6,807 bases of DNA from a bacterium (GCA_027438535.1 DAIAMA010000068.1:1-6807); one strand, 5' to 3'. Shown: positions 1 to 6,035, numbered from the stretch's first letter. The notes: generated from the letters alone by a model not told the origin. Program-made: numbers and translations.

Positions 1-447
1 GTGAGCGCGGGGATCGCTCACGCCGCGCCATCCGAATCGGCAAAGCCGGAAAGCGGCGCTTTTGCCCGCATGGATGACAACCATGACGGTTATATTTCGT
101 CCGCGGAAGCACAAAAACACGGCATGCTCGATAGCGCTTTCGTCCAAGCCGATACCAATCACGACGGCAAATTGGATCCGGATGAATACATCAAGGCATC
201 CTCCATCGATGAGCGCGAAAAAGTCGCCCACTACGTTGACGATAGCGTCATTACTACCAAGGTGAAAGCCGAGTTGCTAAAAAATTCCCTGGTCAAGGGA
301 TTGACCGTTGGCGTGGAAACGTATCGGGGCACGGTACAGCTTAGCGGCTTCATCGATAACGAGCGCCAAGCCTCCAAAGCGGTGGAAATCGCGGCCAGCG
401 TCAAAGGCGTGAAGAAAGTGATCAATAACCTGATCGTCAAGGGCTAA
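1..447 (+). CDS. EF-hand and BON domain periplasmic protein (5'-partial)
   Basis: Seen: counting the first in-window codon as residue 1, two canonical EF-hand calcium loops occur at residues 25-36 (D25, N27, D29, G30, I32, E36) and 51-62 (D51, N53, D55, G56, L58, E62). A BON domain fills about 79-147, with the typical GTVQLSG strand-turn followed by a GVKKVINNL ending. Residues 1-9 (VSAGIAHAA) look like the end of a signal peptide with an AHA cleavage site, so the true start probably lies upstream of the window and the GTG at position 1 is likely internal. Known: BON domains are thought to bind phospholipid or envelope surfaces, as in OsmY-type periplasmic proteins; EF-hands bind Ca2+. Inference: a secreted, calcium-responsive envelope protein, perhaps stress related. 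Its partner and precise role are unknown. The domain calls are firm; the start and function are not. The gene ends with TAA inside a hairpin (444-460). Confidence 0.85.
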   Translation: MSAGIAHAAPSESAKPESGAFARMDDNHDGYISSAEAQKHGMLDSAFVQADTNHDGKLDPDEYIKASSIDEREKVAHYVDDSVITTKVKAELLKNSLVKGLTVGVETYRGTVQLSGFIDNERQASKAVEIAASVKGVKKVINNLIVKG

Positions 448-460
448 GCGCGACGCTTAG
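444..460 (+). other. Perfect 7-bp hairpin over the stop codon of the BON gene
   Basis: CTAAGCG (444-450) pairs with CGCTTAG (454-460) around a 3-nt CGA loop. The TAA stop lies inside the 5' arm. It sits directly before a second, larger hairpin. There is no T-tract, so a role in transcript 3'-end protection or termination is only an inference. Confidence 0.45.
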
Positions 461-461
461 C

Positions 462-495
462 ACACGGAGCGCGCGATAGGCGGCGCGTTCCGTGT
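462..495 (+). terminator. Strong 13-bp stem-loop after the BON gene (no U-tract)
   Basis: The arms 462-474 and 483-495 pair over 13 bp with one G-T wobble (469/488) around the 8-nt loop GATAGGCG. It lies between the stop of the BON gene and the ribosome binding site of the next gene, where a terminator is expected. The sequence after it (TGCGGCCCC) has no T-run, so it is not a classical intrinsic terminator. It could instead stabilise the upstream mRNA end. Confidence 0.5.
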
Positions 496-535
496 TGCGG
501 CCCCACCTGCTTGGCCCGTACCGAAGGATAAAAAC

Positions 536-811
536 ATGAGAATGGAAAATAGCCATCTCTACCTATTGATGCTGATCACTGGAATTGCCGTCACGATTTT
601 CAGCTTACTCGGGATCGCGGCAATCACCGGCTATCTTCCCATGACGCAAGGGGATATGCCGGCAACACGCGACAGCGCTGCTAGCGAATCGCAACAAAAA
701 CCACGCTCGCGCACGGCTTCGCATACTGTGCTGAACAAGCAAAATACTTGCACCCAATGCGGTGTGGAACCCCTCCACGCCGCCGCGGCCGTGCCAGCCC
801 AACAACATTAA
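536..811 (+). CDS. Small single-pass membrane protein with CxxCG motif, possibly truncated
   Basis: 91 aa. The ATG at 536 is chosen because an AAGGA Shine-Dalgarno (524-528) sits 7 nt upstream; a second ATG at 542 is too far from it. Seen: one hydrophobic segment at about residues 7-33, then a hydrophilic, Ser/Ala/Lys-rich tail that should face the periplasm if the N-terminus is cytoplasmic, a Cys-x-x-Cys-Gly motif near residues 72-76, and a short Ala-rich end. From memory, this order (short N-terminus, TM helix, low-complexity linker, CxxCG-V-E) matches the front half of betaproteobacterial proteins annotated as glycine zipper 2TM domain proteins. In those proteins a Gly-rich helical hairpin follows the motif; here it is missing and the frame ends about 17 residues later. 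It may therefore be a degenerate copy. No function can be assigned. Its neighbours are another envelope protein upstream and a decayed regulator downstream. Confidence 0.6.
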   Translation: MRMENSHLYLLMLITGIAVTIFSLLGIAAITGYLPMTQGDMPATRDSAASESQQKPRSRTASHTVLNKQNTCTQCGVEPLHAAAAVPAQQH

Positions 812-937
812 CCGAGAAATTTTTATGCAGCCACTTACACACGTTAATTTCGCCGGTAGCCCGAAACGCAACGCTCGCGATCTGTCTACTTCACCATGGC
901 TTGAAAGCGTGCAGGATCGCCATACCGGCTCACGTTT

Positions 938-944
938 GGGAGGA
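938..944 (+). promoter_or_regulatory. Strong Shine-Dalgarno sequence of the regulator remnant
   Basis: GGGAGGA lies 6 nt before the ATG at 951. It is among the best ribosome binding sites in the window, yet it serves a frame of only 17 codons, which suggests a once functional gene. Confidence 0.6.
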
Positions 945-950
945 ATCTTC

Positions 951-1004
951 ATGACATCTGACCCGCGACAAAACCATCTTCTCGCCGCGCTGCCCGAGAA
1001 GTGA
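951..1004 (+). pseudogene. N-terminal remnant of a Crp/Fnr-family regulator
   Basis: The 17 codons from the ATG at 951 read MTSDPRQNHLLAALPEK and then TGA. Seen: a strong ribosome binding site stands at the right distance. From memory of the family, many betaproteobacterial Crp/Fnr-type regulators open with a short polar segment followed by NHLLAALP and an acidic residue, just before the cyclic-nucleotide-binding fold. Here the similarity stops at the acidic residue, and none of the following sequence in any plus frame looks like a cNMP-binding barrel or a helix-turn-helix. Inference: a deletion or decay removed all but the extreme 5' end of the gene. An alternative is a short leader peptide or chance resemblance, since 16 residues is little evidence. 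Confidence 0.45.
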
Positions 1005-1096
1005 CGGTGTCGCTGTTTGGCGACAAGAAGGCGGCGGCTAAAAAGCAAGCGCCTGATTTTGCATGAAGTGGATGCGTCGCGGATTGGCGACAGCGA

Positions 1097-2446
1097 TTAC
1101 GATTGCGGCGTTTTGAAAAAAGCGGGATCGAGTTGATGGCGTTGCAGCAGCTTATAGAATTCCGTGCGATTACGTTTGGCGAGCCGGGCCGCTTGCGTGA
1201 CATTGCCTTGGGTGATTTTCAGCAATTGCACCAGATACTCGCGTTCGAACCGCTTGCGCGCCTCATCGAAAGAAGCGAGTTGTTCTTCTTCTTTGTGGAT
1301 GGCATCCCGAATCAGATCCGCCGGGATGAGCGATGTAGTGCACAGCGCGACGGCCTGCTCGACGACATTGAGGAGTTGCCGCACATTGCCTGGCCACGAA
1401 GAACTCACCAGCATTTCCATGACGTCGGGGGAAAAGCCGTTAATCGATTTGTGATACTTGGCGGAAAGGGTTTGTAAAAAATGATTGGCCAGAAGCGGAA
1501 TATCCTCGCGCCGCTCAGCTAGGGTGGGCACGGTCAGCGATACCACGTTGAGGCGGTAAAAAAGATCTTCGCGAAAATTGCCGGCCGCCACTTCGGCTTT
1601 CAGGTCGCGGTGCGAGGCCGAGATAATACGTACATCCATGGCGATCGCTTCCGCGGCGCCGACCGGGTGCACTTGCTTTTCCTGCAGCACGCGCAGCAGT
1701 TTTACTTGCAGCGCGATGGGCATATCGCCGATCTCGTCGAGAAACAAAGTGCCGTGGTCCGCAGTGCGGAACAGCCCCTTGCGCGATTCGATTGCCCCGG
1801 TGAACGAGCCTTTGGTGTGCCCGAACAATTCCGACTCCAGCAATTGTTCGGGGATGGCGCCGCAGTTGACCGCGACAAACGGCTTGTCGCGGCGCGGGCT
1901 GGCGGCGTGAATGGCGCGCGCCAGCAATTCCTTGCCGGTGCCGCTCTCGCCGTGGATAAAAACACTGGCATCGCCTTCCGCGACCAAGCGCGCCTTGCCG
2001 AGCAAATCTTCCATCAACGGACTTTGCGTCGTGATGGCCTTGCGCCAATCGGCGTTCGCCGGTTCGAGCGGGCCGGCACTCAAACGCATGGCTTTTTCCA
2101 CTTCCGCGAGCAAGCCGCGGCTGTCGAAGGGCTTAGTGAGAAAGCCGAACACACCCAGCCGCGTGGCGGCCACGGCATCGGGTATGGTGCCGTGGGCGGT
2201 GAGTATGATCACGGGGAGATTGGGATGACTGGCGCGAATTTGTTCGAACAAAGCCATGCCGTCCATGCCCGGCATGCGCAAGTCGGTGATGACCAGGTGC
2301 GGCCGCGCCATGGCAAGCTTGGCGATGGCGGCTTCGGCATTTTCCGCGGCGAGGGTTTCATAGCCGGCGGCATTGAGCCGGATCTGCAATAGCTTGAGCA
2401 GATCGGGGTCGTCGTCCACCACCAGGATTTTGAGCGTATCCGCCAT
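1097..2446 (-). CDS. glrR: Sigma54-dependent response regulator GlrR (QseF/YfhA type)
   Basis: 449 aa, NtrC family. Seen: a receiver domain at about 1-121 with acidic pocket D11-D13, phospho-acceptor D55, T83 and K105. An AAA+ sigma54-activation domain follows at about 140-370, with Walker A GESGTGKE (166-173), the sigma54-contact loop as GSFTGA (213-218, Ser where Ala is usual), Walker B GTLFLDE (232-238) and FREDLFYRLN (291-300) carrying the arginine-finger region. A Fis-type helix-turn-helix closes the protein (about 403-439) with the NRTEFYKLLQRH signature typical of GlrR. Role: phosphorylated by GlrK, it drives sigma54-RNA polymerase at envelope-related promoters; in enterobacteria a known target is the sRNA gene glmY, and targets here are unknown. 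The ATG lies 12 bp after the lipoprotein stop and has no clear Shine-Dalgarno, so translational coupling is likely. The GlrR rather than generic NtrC assignment rests on the C-terminus and the operon order. Confidence 0.93.
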   Translation of the reverse strand: MADTLKILVVDDDPDLLKLLQIRLNAAGYETLAAENAEAAIAKLAMARPHLVITDLRMPGMDGMALFEQIRASHPNLPVIILTAHGTIPDAVAATRLGVFGFLTKPFDSRGLLAEVEKAMRLSAGPLEPANADWRKAITTQSPLMEDLLGKARLVAEGDASVFIHGESGTGKELLARAIHAASPRRDKPFVAVNCGAIPEQLLESELFGHTKGSFTGAIESRKGLFRTADHGTLFLDEIGDMPIALQVKLLRVLQEKQVHPVGAAEAIAMDVRIISASHRDLKAEVAAGNFREDLFYRLNVVSLTVPTLAERREDIPLLANHFLQTLSAKYHKSINGFSPDVMEMLVSSSWPGNVRQLLNVVEQAVALCTTSLIPADLIRDAIHKEEEQLASFDEARKRFEREYLVQLLKITQGNVTQAARLAKRNRTEFYKLLQRHQLDPAFFKTPQS

Positions 2447-2458
2447 ACGCGATACCGG

Positions 2459-2947
2459 CTACGGTTTTTCCCGTTGCATTAAATTCTTTTCCATCGACTT
2501 GAGCGCATCGAGTTTTTTTTGCAGCGTATCCGCGCGCTTGTCTGCTTCGCGCTTTTCTTCCAGCGTGCCGGACAAAAAGAAACCGAAGGCGCGCAGGCCG
2601 GTATAGGGTGGCTTGCTTTCCTTCAGCCATTCCTTGAGAAGATTGAGCGCCATCCCCTCATCGCTAAAACTGGTGTTCGGCAAGCTTAGGAGCAGCGCGA
2701 GCCGTACCCGGCTAAGATCGCTTTTGCTGCGGGAGAAGGCCTGGCTGGCTTGTTCGTACTCTTTAGCGAGCTCTGCGGGCGTCATTTTTTTGATGCGCTG
2801 GCTATAGCGTAGCGCCTCATCCACATCGTTACCCGGGATGAAGGACGGAGCGGCGAAATCGGCATTGCGCGCGATAGGCTCTGTGCATGCGGCGAGGCCA
2901 AGCAGGAGCGCCAATGCCAGCAACACTTCGCATCGCCGCACGCTCAT
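2459..2947 (-). CDS. Small lipoprotein in the qseG position of the glrK-glrR operon
   Basis: 162 aa. Seen: a lipoprotein signal peptide with a basic start, a Leu/Ala-rich core and lipobox L18-A19-A20-C21. The residue after Cys is Thr rather than Asp, which by the Lol rule points to the outer membrane. The mature part (about 142 aa) is mostly helical and charged, with a likely coiled coil over about 128-160. The ATG overlaps the glrK stop as ATGA, and GGAGG (2952-2956, minus sense) lies 4 nt upstream, so the start is well supported. Known: in Escherichia coli the same slot between glrK and glrR holds QseG, a larger outer-membrane lipoprotein (237 aa, from memory) that interacts with the kinase. 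Inference: an accessory sensor or modulator of GlrK. Orthology with QseG rests mainly on gene order, so no symbol is given. Confidence 0.85.
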   Translation of the reverse strand: MSVRRCEVLLALALLLGLAACTEPIARNADFAAPSFIPGNDVDEALRYSQRIKKMTPAELAKEYEQASQAFSRSKSDLSRVRLALLLSLPNTSFSDEGMALNLLKEWLKESKPPYTGLRAFGFFLSGTLEEKREADKRADTLQKKLDALKSMEKNLMQREKP

Positions 2948-4437
2948 AGGGCCTCCACCTCGGCTTCGATCGGGAGAGTAACGCGAAAATGCGCGCCGCT
3001 AGCGCTTTCTATGATAGCGATGTGCCCGCGATGCGCCAGCGCGTATTCGCGCGCGATGGATAATCCCAGGCCGGTGCCTTTTACGTAGCCGGCGGCGGCG
3101 GTGTGTCCCTGGTAGAAAGCGGCGAATACTTTTTCGCGTTCGTCCGGTGCGATACCCGGGCCTTGATCGATGACATCCAGGGTGACACGATCATTGTCGC
3201 ATCGTAGGACAAAGTCGATGGCGCCGCCGGGAGGAGAAAATTTAATGGCGTTGGAAAGCAGGTTATCCATGATGATTCTGAGTTTTTCCGCATCGGCTTG
3301 GATCGTCGTGTCGGGGCCGGTGACCTTGGCTAGAATTCGTTTATTCAGAATCGCCAGTTTTTGATCCGACAGCACTTTATTTACCACCGTCCGCAGTTGA
3401 ACCGGCGCGAGCGCCAGAGCAGAAGGACCGGCTTGCAGCGTAGCATAGCTTAAGAGATCTTCGATGAGCCGCTGTAATTGTAAACTATTGTGGCGCAGGA
3501 TCTCCGCGATTTGTTGCTGCTCGCCGCTCAGCGGACCGACCACGCCATCGGCGAACAGTTCGGCGCCTTCGCGTAGCGCGGTCAGCGGTGTTTTCAGTTC
3601 GTGCGACAAATGGCGCAGGAATCGGTTTTTCTGTTCTTCCAATTGCAATAGCCGTTGGCGCATCCAATCCAAGCGCTCGCCCAGGTAGCGCAAATCCTGC
3701 GGGCCTTCCACCACCACGGTGCCGGATAGATCGCCTTGCCCCATGCGCCGAATGGCCTCGTCGATTTGGCGTATGGGACGCGTCAGCAGCAGCGCGAACC
3801 CAAATACCAAAAAGATGGCCACCGGAATCAGCGCCAGTAACTGCCATTGCATGATGCGCAGCGCGTTGCTGGCCATATTCTTCATGGCGTCGACTTCGCG
3901 CTCGATGAGGGCATTGCCCATGGCCGAAATGCGCCGCGCGGCATCCGATAGCGCCACGAAATTGTCAGCTACCGCGCCGGCCTCCTCGGGTGTGGGTGCC
4001 TTGGCGACTTGCCGGTGGATCGCCTCTTCGGATTGCATGAGGGTTTGCAAAAGCTGTAATTGTCCGGCTTCCAGCGGGAGCGTGGCCAGGCTGCGCGCGG
4101 TATCCACGAACTTGGCATGGCTGCGTTCGTACCCTTCCAGCAGCGATGCGTCGTTGAGAATCACCGCTTGCCTAAGGCTGCGCTCCATCGCGGTGACTTC
4201 GTCCACCAGCACGCGGCCGCCATGCGCCGCTTGCGCTGCTTGATAGACCGCGCGCCGGCTTTGGTCGGCCAAGCGGTCTATGGATAACACGCTATTGACC
4301 AATCCCACCACGAGCGGCAGCGCCACCAAGATGAAGCCGATGAAGATCAGCTTTAGAAACGATTTAGGGTAATACAGCCGCAGCTTGCGCGAGCGTGCGC
4401 GAAATTCACGAAATAGCTGGGTAAGGCGGGTTTTCAT
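2944..4437 (-). CDS. glrK: Membrane sensor histidine kinase GlrK (QseE type)
   Basis: 497 aa from the ATG at 4437; a TTG further upstream (4494) would add 19 Arg/Trp-rich residues and lies 12 nt from the tRNA end, so it is less likely. Seen: TM1 about 27-50, a mostly helical periplasmic sensor region about 51-197, TM2 about 198-218, then a HAMP linker (about 218-270). The dimerisation helix carries H279 in FLRHLSHELKTPL. The ATP-binding domain shows the N-box around N392/N396, the G1 box D424-G428 (DQGPG) and the G2 box at 454-458 (GTGLG). All catalytic residues are present. Role: autophosphorylates on H279 and passes phosphate to D55 of GlrR; the stimulus is not known from sequence. The stop overlaps the lipoprotein ATG by 4 bp. 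No good Shine-Dalgarno and no convincing promoter or sigma54 (-24/-12) site are visible in the 68 bp before the start. GlrK identity is inferred from domain plan plus operon order. Confidence 0.9.
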   Translation of the reverse strand: MKTRLTQLFREFRARSRKLRLYYPKSFLKLIFIGFILVALPLVVGLVNSVLSIDRLADQSRRAVYQAAQAAHGGRVLVDEVTAMERSLRQAVILNDASLLEGYERSHAKFVDTARSLATLPLEAGQLQLLQTLMQSEEAIHRQVAKAPTPEEAGAVADNFVALSDAARRISAMGNALIEREVDAMKNMASNALRIMQWQLLALIPVAIFLVFGFALLLTRPIRQIDEAIRRMGQGDLSGTVVVEGPQDLRYLGERLDWMRQRLLQLEEQKNRFLRHLSHELKTPLTALREGAELFADGVVGPLSGEQQQIAEILRHNSLQLQRLIEDLLSYATLQAGPSALALAPVQLRTVVNKVLSDQKLAILNKRILAKVTGPDTTIQADAEKLRIIMDNLLSNAIKFSPPGGAIDFVLRCDNDRVTLDVIDQGPGIAPDEREKVFAAFYQGHTAAAGYVKGTGLGLSIAREYALAHRGHIAIIESASGAHFRVTLPIEAEVEAL

Positions 4438-4505
4438 GCGTTCACGCCATAGGCACCGGGTCGTGCGCGAAGAAGGCGGCCAAAACACCTGCAATGCAAA
4501 TGAAT

Positions 4506-4582
<77 letters not shown>

Positions 4583-4584
4583 AT

Positions 4585-5553
4585 TCAGTGATTTCGCGTC
4601 ACTGAGAAAGCCGCCAATTCTAACAGCGTTTGTTTATATTTTGAATCCGGCAGATGATTAATTGCCGCGCAAGCGATATCGGCTTCGCGCTGCGCCTGGT
4701 CCGCGGCGTATTTTAGCGCGCCGGTGGCATGGATGGTTTCGAGCACCTGGGTAAAGTCGTCTAGGCTGCCTTGTTCGATGGCGCCACGAATCAGCGCGGT
4801 TTGCGCCGCCGAGCCTTGCCGCATGGCGTAGAGCAGCGGCAGCGTGGGCTTGCCCTCGGCCAGATCGTCGCCCAGATTTTTGCCGGTATCTTCGTGATTG
4901 CCGGAGTAGTCCAATACATCGTCTATCAATTGAAATGCCGTGCCAAGGTGCATGCCATAATTCGCCATGGCGGCTTCATCGCGGGTATTGGCCTGCCCCA
5001 GGATGGCGCCGAGCCGCGTCGCGGCCTCGAACAGCTTGGCGGTTTTATAGCGAATGACTTGAAGATAGCGCTCCTCGCCGATATCCGGGTCGTTGCAGTT
5101 GAGTAACTGCAGCACCTCACCCTCGGCGATGGTGTTGGTGGCATCGGCCAGCACTTGCATCACGCGCATATCGTTTACGCCGACCATCATTTGGAATGCG
5201 CGCGAGTAGAGGAAGTCGCCCACCAGCACACTGGCGGCGTTACCGAATAGGGCGTTCGCGGTCTGGCGGCCGCGGCGTAAATTGGATTCGTCCACCACAT
5301 CGTCGTGCAGCAAGGTGGCGGTATGGATAAACTCAACTACCGCCGCCAATTCATGATGCTGGGTGCCGCGATAGCCGAAAGCGCCGGCTGAAAGCAGCAC
5401 CAGCGCCGGGCGCAGGCGCTTGCCGCCGCTGGCGATAATGTATTCCGACACCTGGCGGATGAGCGTCACATCGGAGTGGAGGCGCTCCCGGATGACGGCG
5501 TCCACGCGGGCCATGTCGGCTTCGACAACCCTGCGTATTGCTTCAAGTTCCAC
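4585..5553 (-). CDS. ispB: Octaprenyl (polyprenyl) diphosphate synthase IspB
   Basis: 322 aa from the GTG at 5553, compared with 323 aa in E. coli IspB. Trans-type long-chain prenyltransferase that extends farnesyl diphosphate with isopentenyl diphosphate to make the ubiquinone side chain. Seen: GGKRLRP (43-49), first aspartate-rich motif DDVVD (84-88), YKTAKLF (169-175), second motif DDVLD (211-215). The residue five before the first motif is A79, a small residue that allows long products, with the same number as in E. coli. A longer frame opens at TTG 5610, but that TTG is the first half of a -35 box (TTGACC), so it would not be in the mRNA; the GTG therefore fits better although no Shine-Dalgarno is visible. 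Exact chain length (C40 or another) cannot be read from sequence. It ends 2 nt before tRNA-Pro. An essential function in respiring Proteobacteria. Confidence 0.95.
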   Translation of the reverse strand: MELEAIRRVVEADMARVDAVIRERLHSDVTLIRQVSEYIIASGGKRLRPALVLLSAGAFGYRGTQHHELAAVVEFIHTATLLHDDVVDESNLRRGRQTANALFGNAASVLVGDFLYSRAFQMMVGVNDMRVMQVLADATNTIAEGEVLQLLNCNDPDIGEERYLQVIRYKTAKLFEAATRLGAILGQANTRDEAAMANYGMHLGTAFQLIDDVLDYSGNHEDTGKNLGDDLAEGKPTLPLLYAMRQGSAAQTALIRGAIEQGSLDDFTQVLETIHATGALKYAADQAQREADIACAAINHLPDSKYKQTLLELAAFSVTRNH

Positions 5554-5581
5554 GAAATTCGGCCAAAAAAGCAAAGCGCCA

Positions 5582-5610
5582 ATAGTAGGAAGCCCCAGCC
5601 TATCGGTCAA
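5582..5610 (-). promoter_or_regulatory. Sigma70 promoter of ispB
   Basis: On the minus strand, TTGACC (-35, 5605-5610) and TACTAT (-10, 5582-5587) are 17 bp apart. The -35 matches consensus at 5 of 6 bases and the -10 at 4 of 6. Transcription would begin near 5575, about 22 nt before the GTG of ispB. It probably also feeds tRNA-Pro and possibly glrK. Confidence 0.65.
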
Positions 5611-5625
5611 GCGGAAAAGCCACGT

Positions 5626-5653
5626 CCGGGGCCTTATTCGGGTTGCGCCCCGG
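5626..5653. promoter_or_regulatory. Inverted repeat between the two divergent promoters
   Basis: CCGGGGC (5626-5632) and GCCCCGG (5647-5653) form a perfect 7-bp inverted repeat with a 14-bp spacer, extendable outward by a T/G mismatch and one more G-C pair. It lies about midway between the -35 boxes of the ispB and rplU promoters. A regulator-binding site or supercoil-sensitive element is possible, but in GC-rich DNA chance is also possible. Confidence 0.3.
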
Positions 5654-5658
5654 GCCCT

Positions 5659-5687
5659 TTGACCAGGGGGGCGTTTTCCCTTATAAT
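5659..5687 (+). promoter_or_regulatory. Near-consensus sigma70 promoter of rplU-rpmA-obgE
   Basis: TTGACC (-35, 5659-5664) and TATAAT (-10, 5682-5687) are separated by exactly 17 bp, giving 11 of 12 consensus bases. Transcription should start near 5694, leaving a leader of about 30 nt before the rplU ATG. The strength fits a ribosomal-protein operon. Confidence 0.88.
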
Positions 5688-5723
5688 GCGCGGTTTTCCG
5701 AATTGAATTAACGGAGAGTTCCC

Positions 5724-6035
5724 ATGTATGCGGTCGTAAAAACCGGTGGCAAGCAGTATCGCGTTGTCCCCGGCCAAAAATTTAAAGTAGAACAGATACC
5801 GGCAGACATTGGCAGCGAAATCGTTCTGGATCAGGTCTTGATGCTCGCCGATGGCGACAGCGTGACCGTCGGCACCCCCATGGTGGCCGGGGCCAGCGTG
5901 ACCGCCAAAGTAGTGTCCCAAGGGCGCGGCAAGAAAGTGACGATTTTTAAAATGCGCCGCCGCAAGCACTACCAGAAGCACCAGGGACATCGCCAAAACT
6001 ATACCGAGCTCGAAATTCAGAGCATCGGCAAGTAA
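5724..6035 (+). CDS. rplU: 50S ribosomal protein L21
   Basis: 103 aa, the same length as E. coli L21. It binds 23S rRNA in the large subunit, with contact to L20. Seen: the conserved start [18 protein letters not shown], a basic loop with [19 protein letters not shown] near residues 72-90, and the [11 protein letters not shown] ending, all family hallmarks. A GGAGAG Shine-Dalgarno (5713-5718) lies just upstream of the ATG, and a near-consensus promoter ends 36 bp before it. It is the first gene of the rplU-rpmA-obgE unit, with 12 bp to rpmA. Confidence 0.98.
   Translation: MYAVVKTGGKQYRVVPGQKFKVEQIPADIGSEIVLDQVLMLADGDSVTVGTPMVAGASVTAKVVSQGRGKKVTIFKMRRRKHYQKHQGHRQNYTELEIQSIGK

Larger units (their letters stand above)
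812..1096. other. Gene-poor stretch between two convergent units
   Basis: No intact gene is recognised. An ATG at 825 opens a 59-codon frame (825-1004) that contains the regulator remnant at its end; it has no good ribosome binding site and no recognisable motif before that remnant. In another frame, 962-1066 is open and ends in a Lys/Ala-rich, C-terminus-like stretch (SLFGDKKAAAKKQAPDFA, then TGA) without a plausible start. Two short inverted repeats of the form GTCGC-N6-GCGAC lie at 1009-1024 and 1076-1091. No T-tailed terminator was found for glrR, which ends at 1097 on the minus strand. The impression is of decayed former coding DNA. Confidence 0.5.

Noticed and set aside
1..21. Perfect 7-bp hairpin GTGAGCG / CGCTCAC at the window start.
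   Set aside because: It lies inside the coding frame of a signal peptide region, has no tail or context for a terminator, and is most likely chance.
901..930. Possible promoter (TTGAAA at 901) before the regulator remnant.
   Set aside because: The only -10-like hexamers are 14-16 bp away and match poorly, so it is not supported.
825..1004. 59-codon plus-strand frame beginning at ATG 825.
   Set aside because: No good ribosome binding site or recognisable motif before 951. The meaningful part is the remnant at its end, reported separately.
605..1048. 147-codon open frame on the minus strand.
   Set aside because: It opposes a plus-strand gene with a good ribosome binding site, shows no motif or sensible composition (rich in Arg, Cys and Ser), and looks like a GC-driven shadow frame.
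1060..1096. Terminator for glrR on the minus strand.
   Set aside because: Only a 5-bp stem (GTCGC/GCGAC) without a T-tract is present, which is too weak to call.
1610..2392. 260-codon plus-strand open frame.
   Set aside because: Entirely antisense to the conserved receiver and AAA+ domains of glrR; the composition is that of a complementary shadow.
4438..4494. N-terminal extension of GlrK from TTG 4494.
   Set aside because: It would start 12 nt from the tRNA 3' end, uses a rare start and adds an unconserved-looking Arg/Trp-rich stretch. ATG 4437 gives a normal kinase start before TM1.
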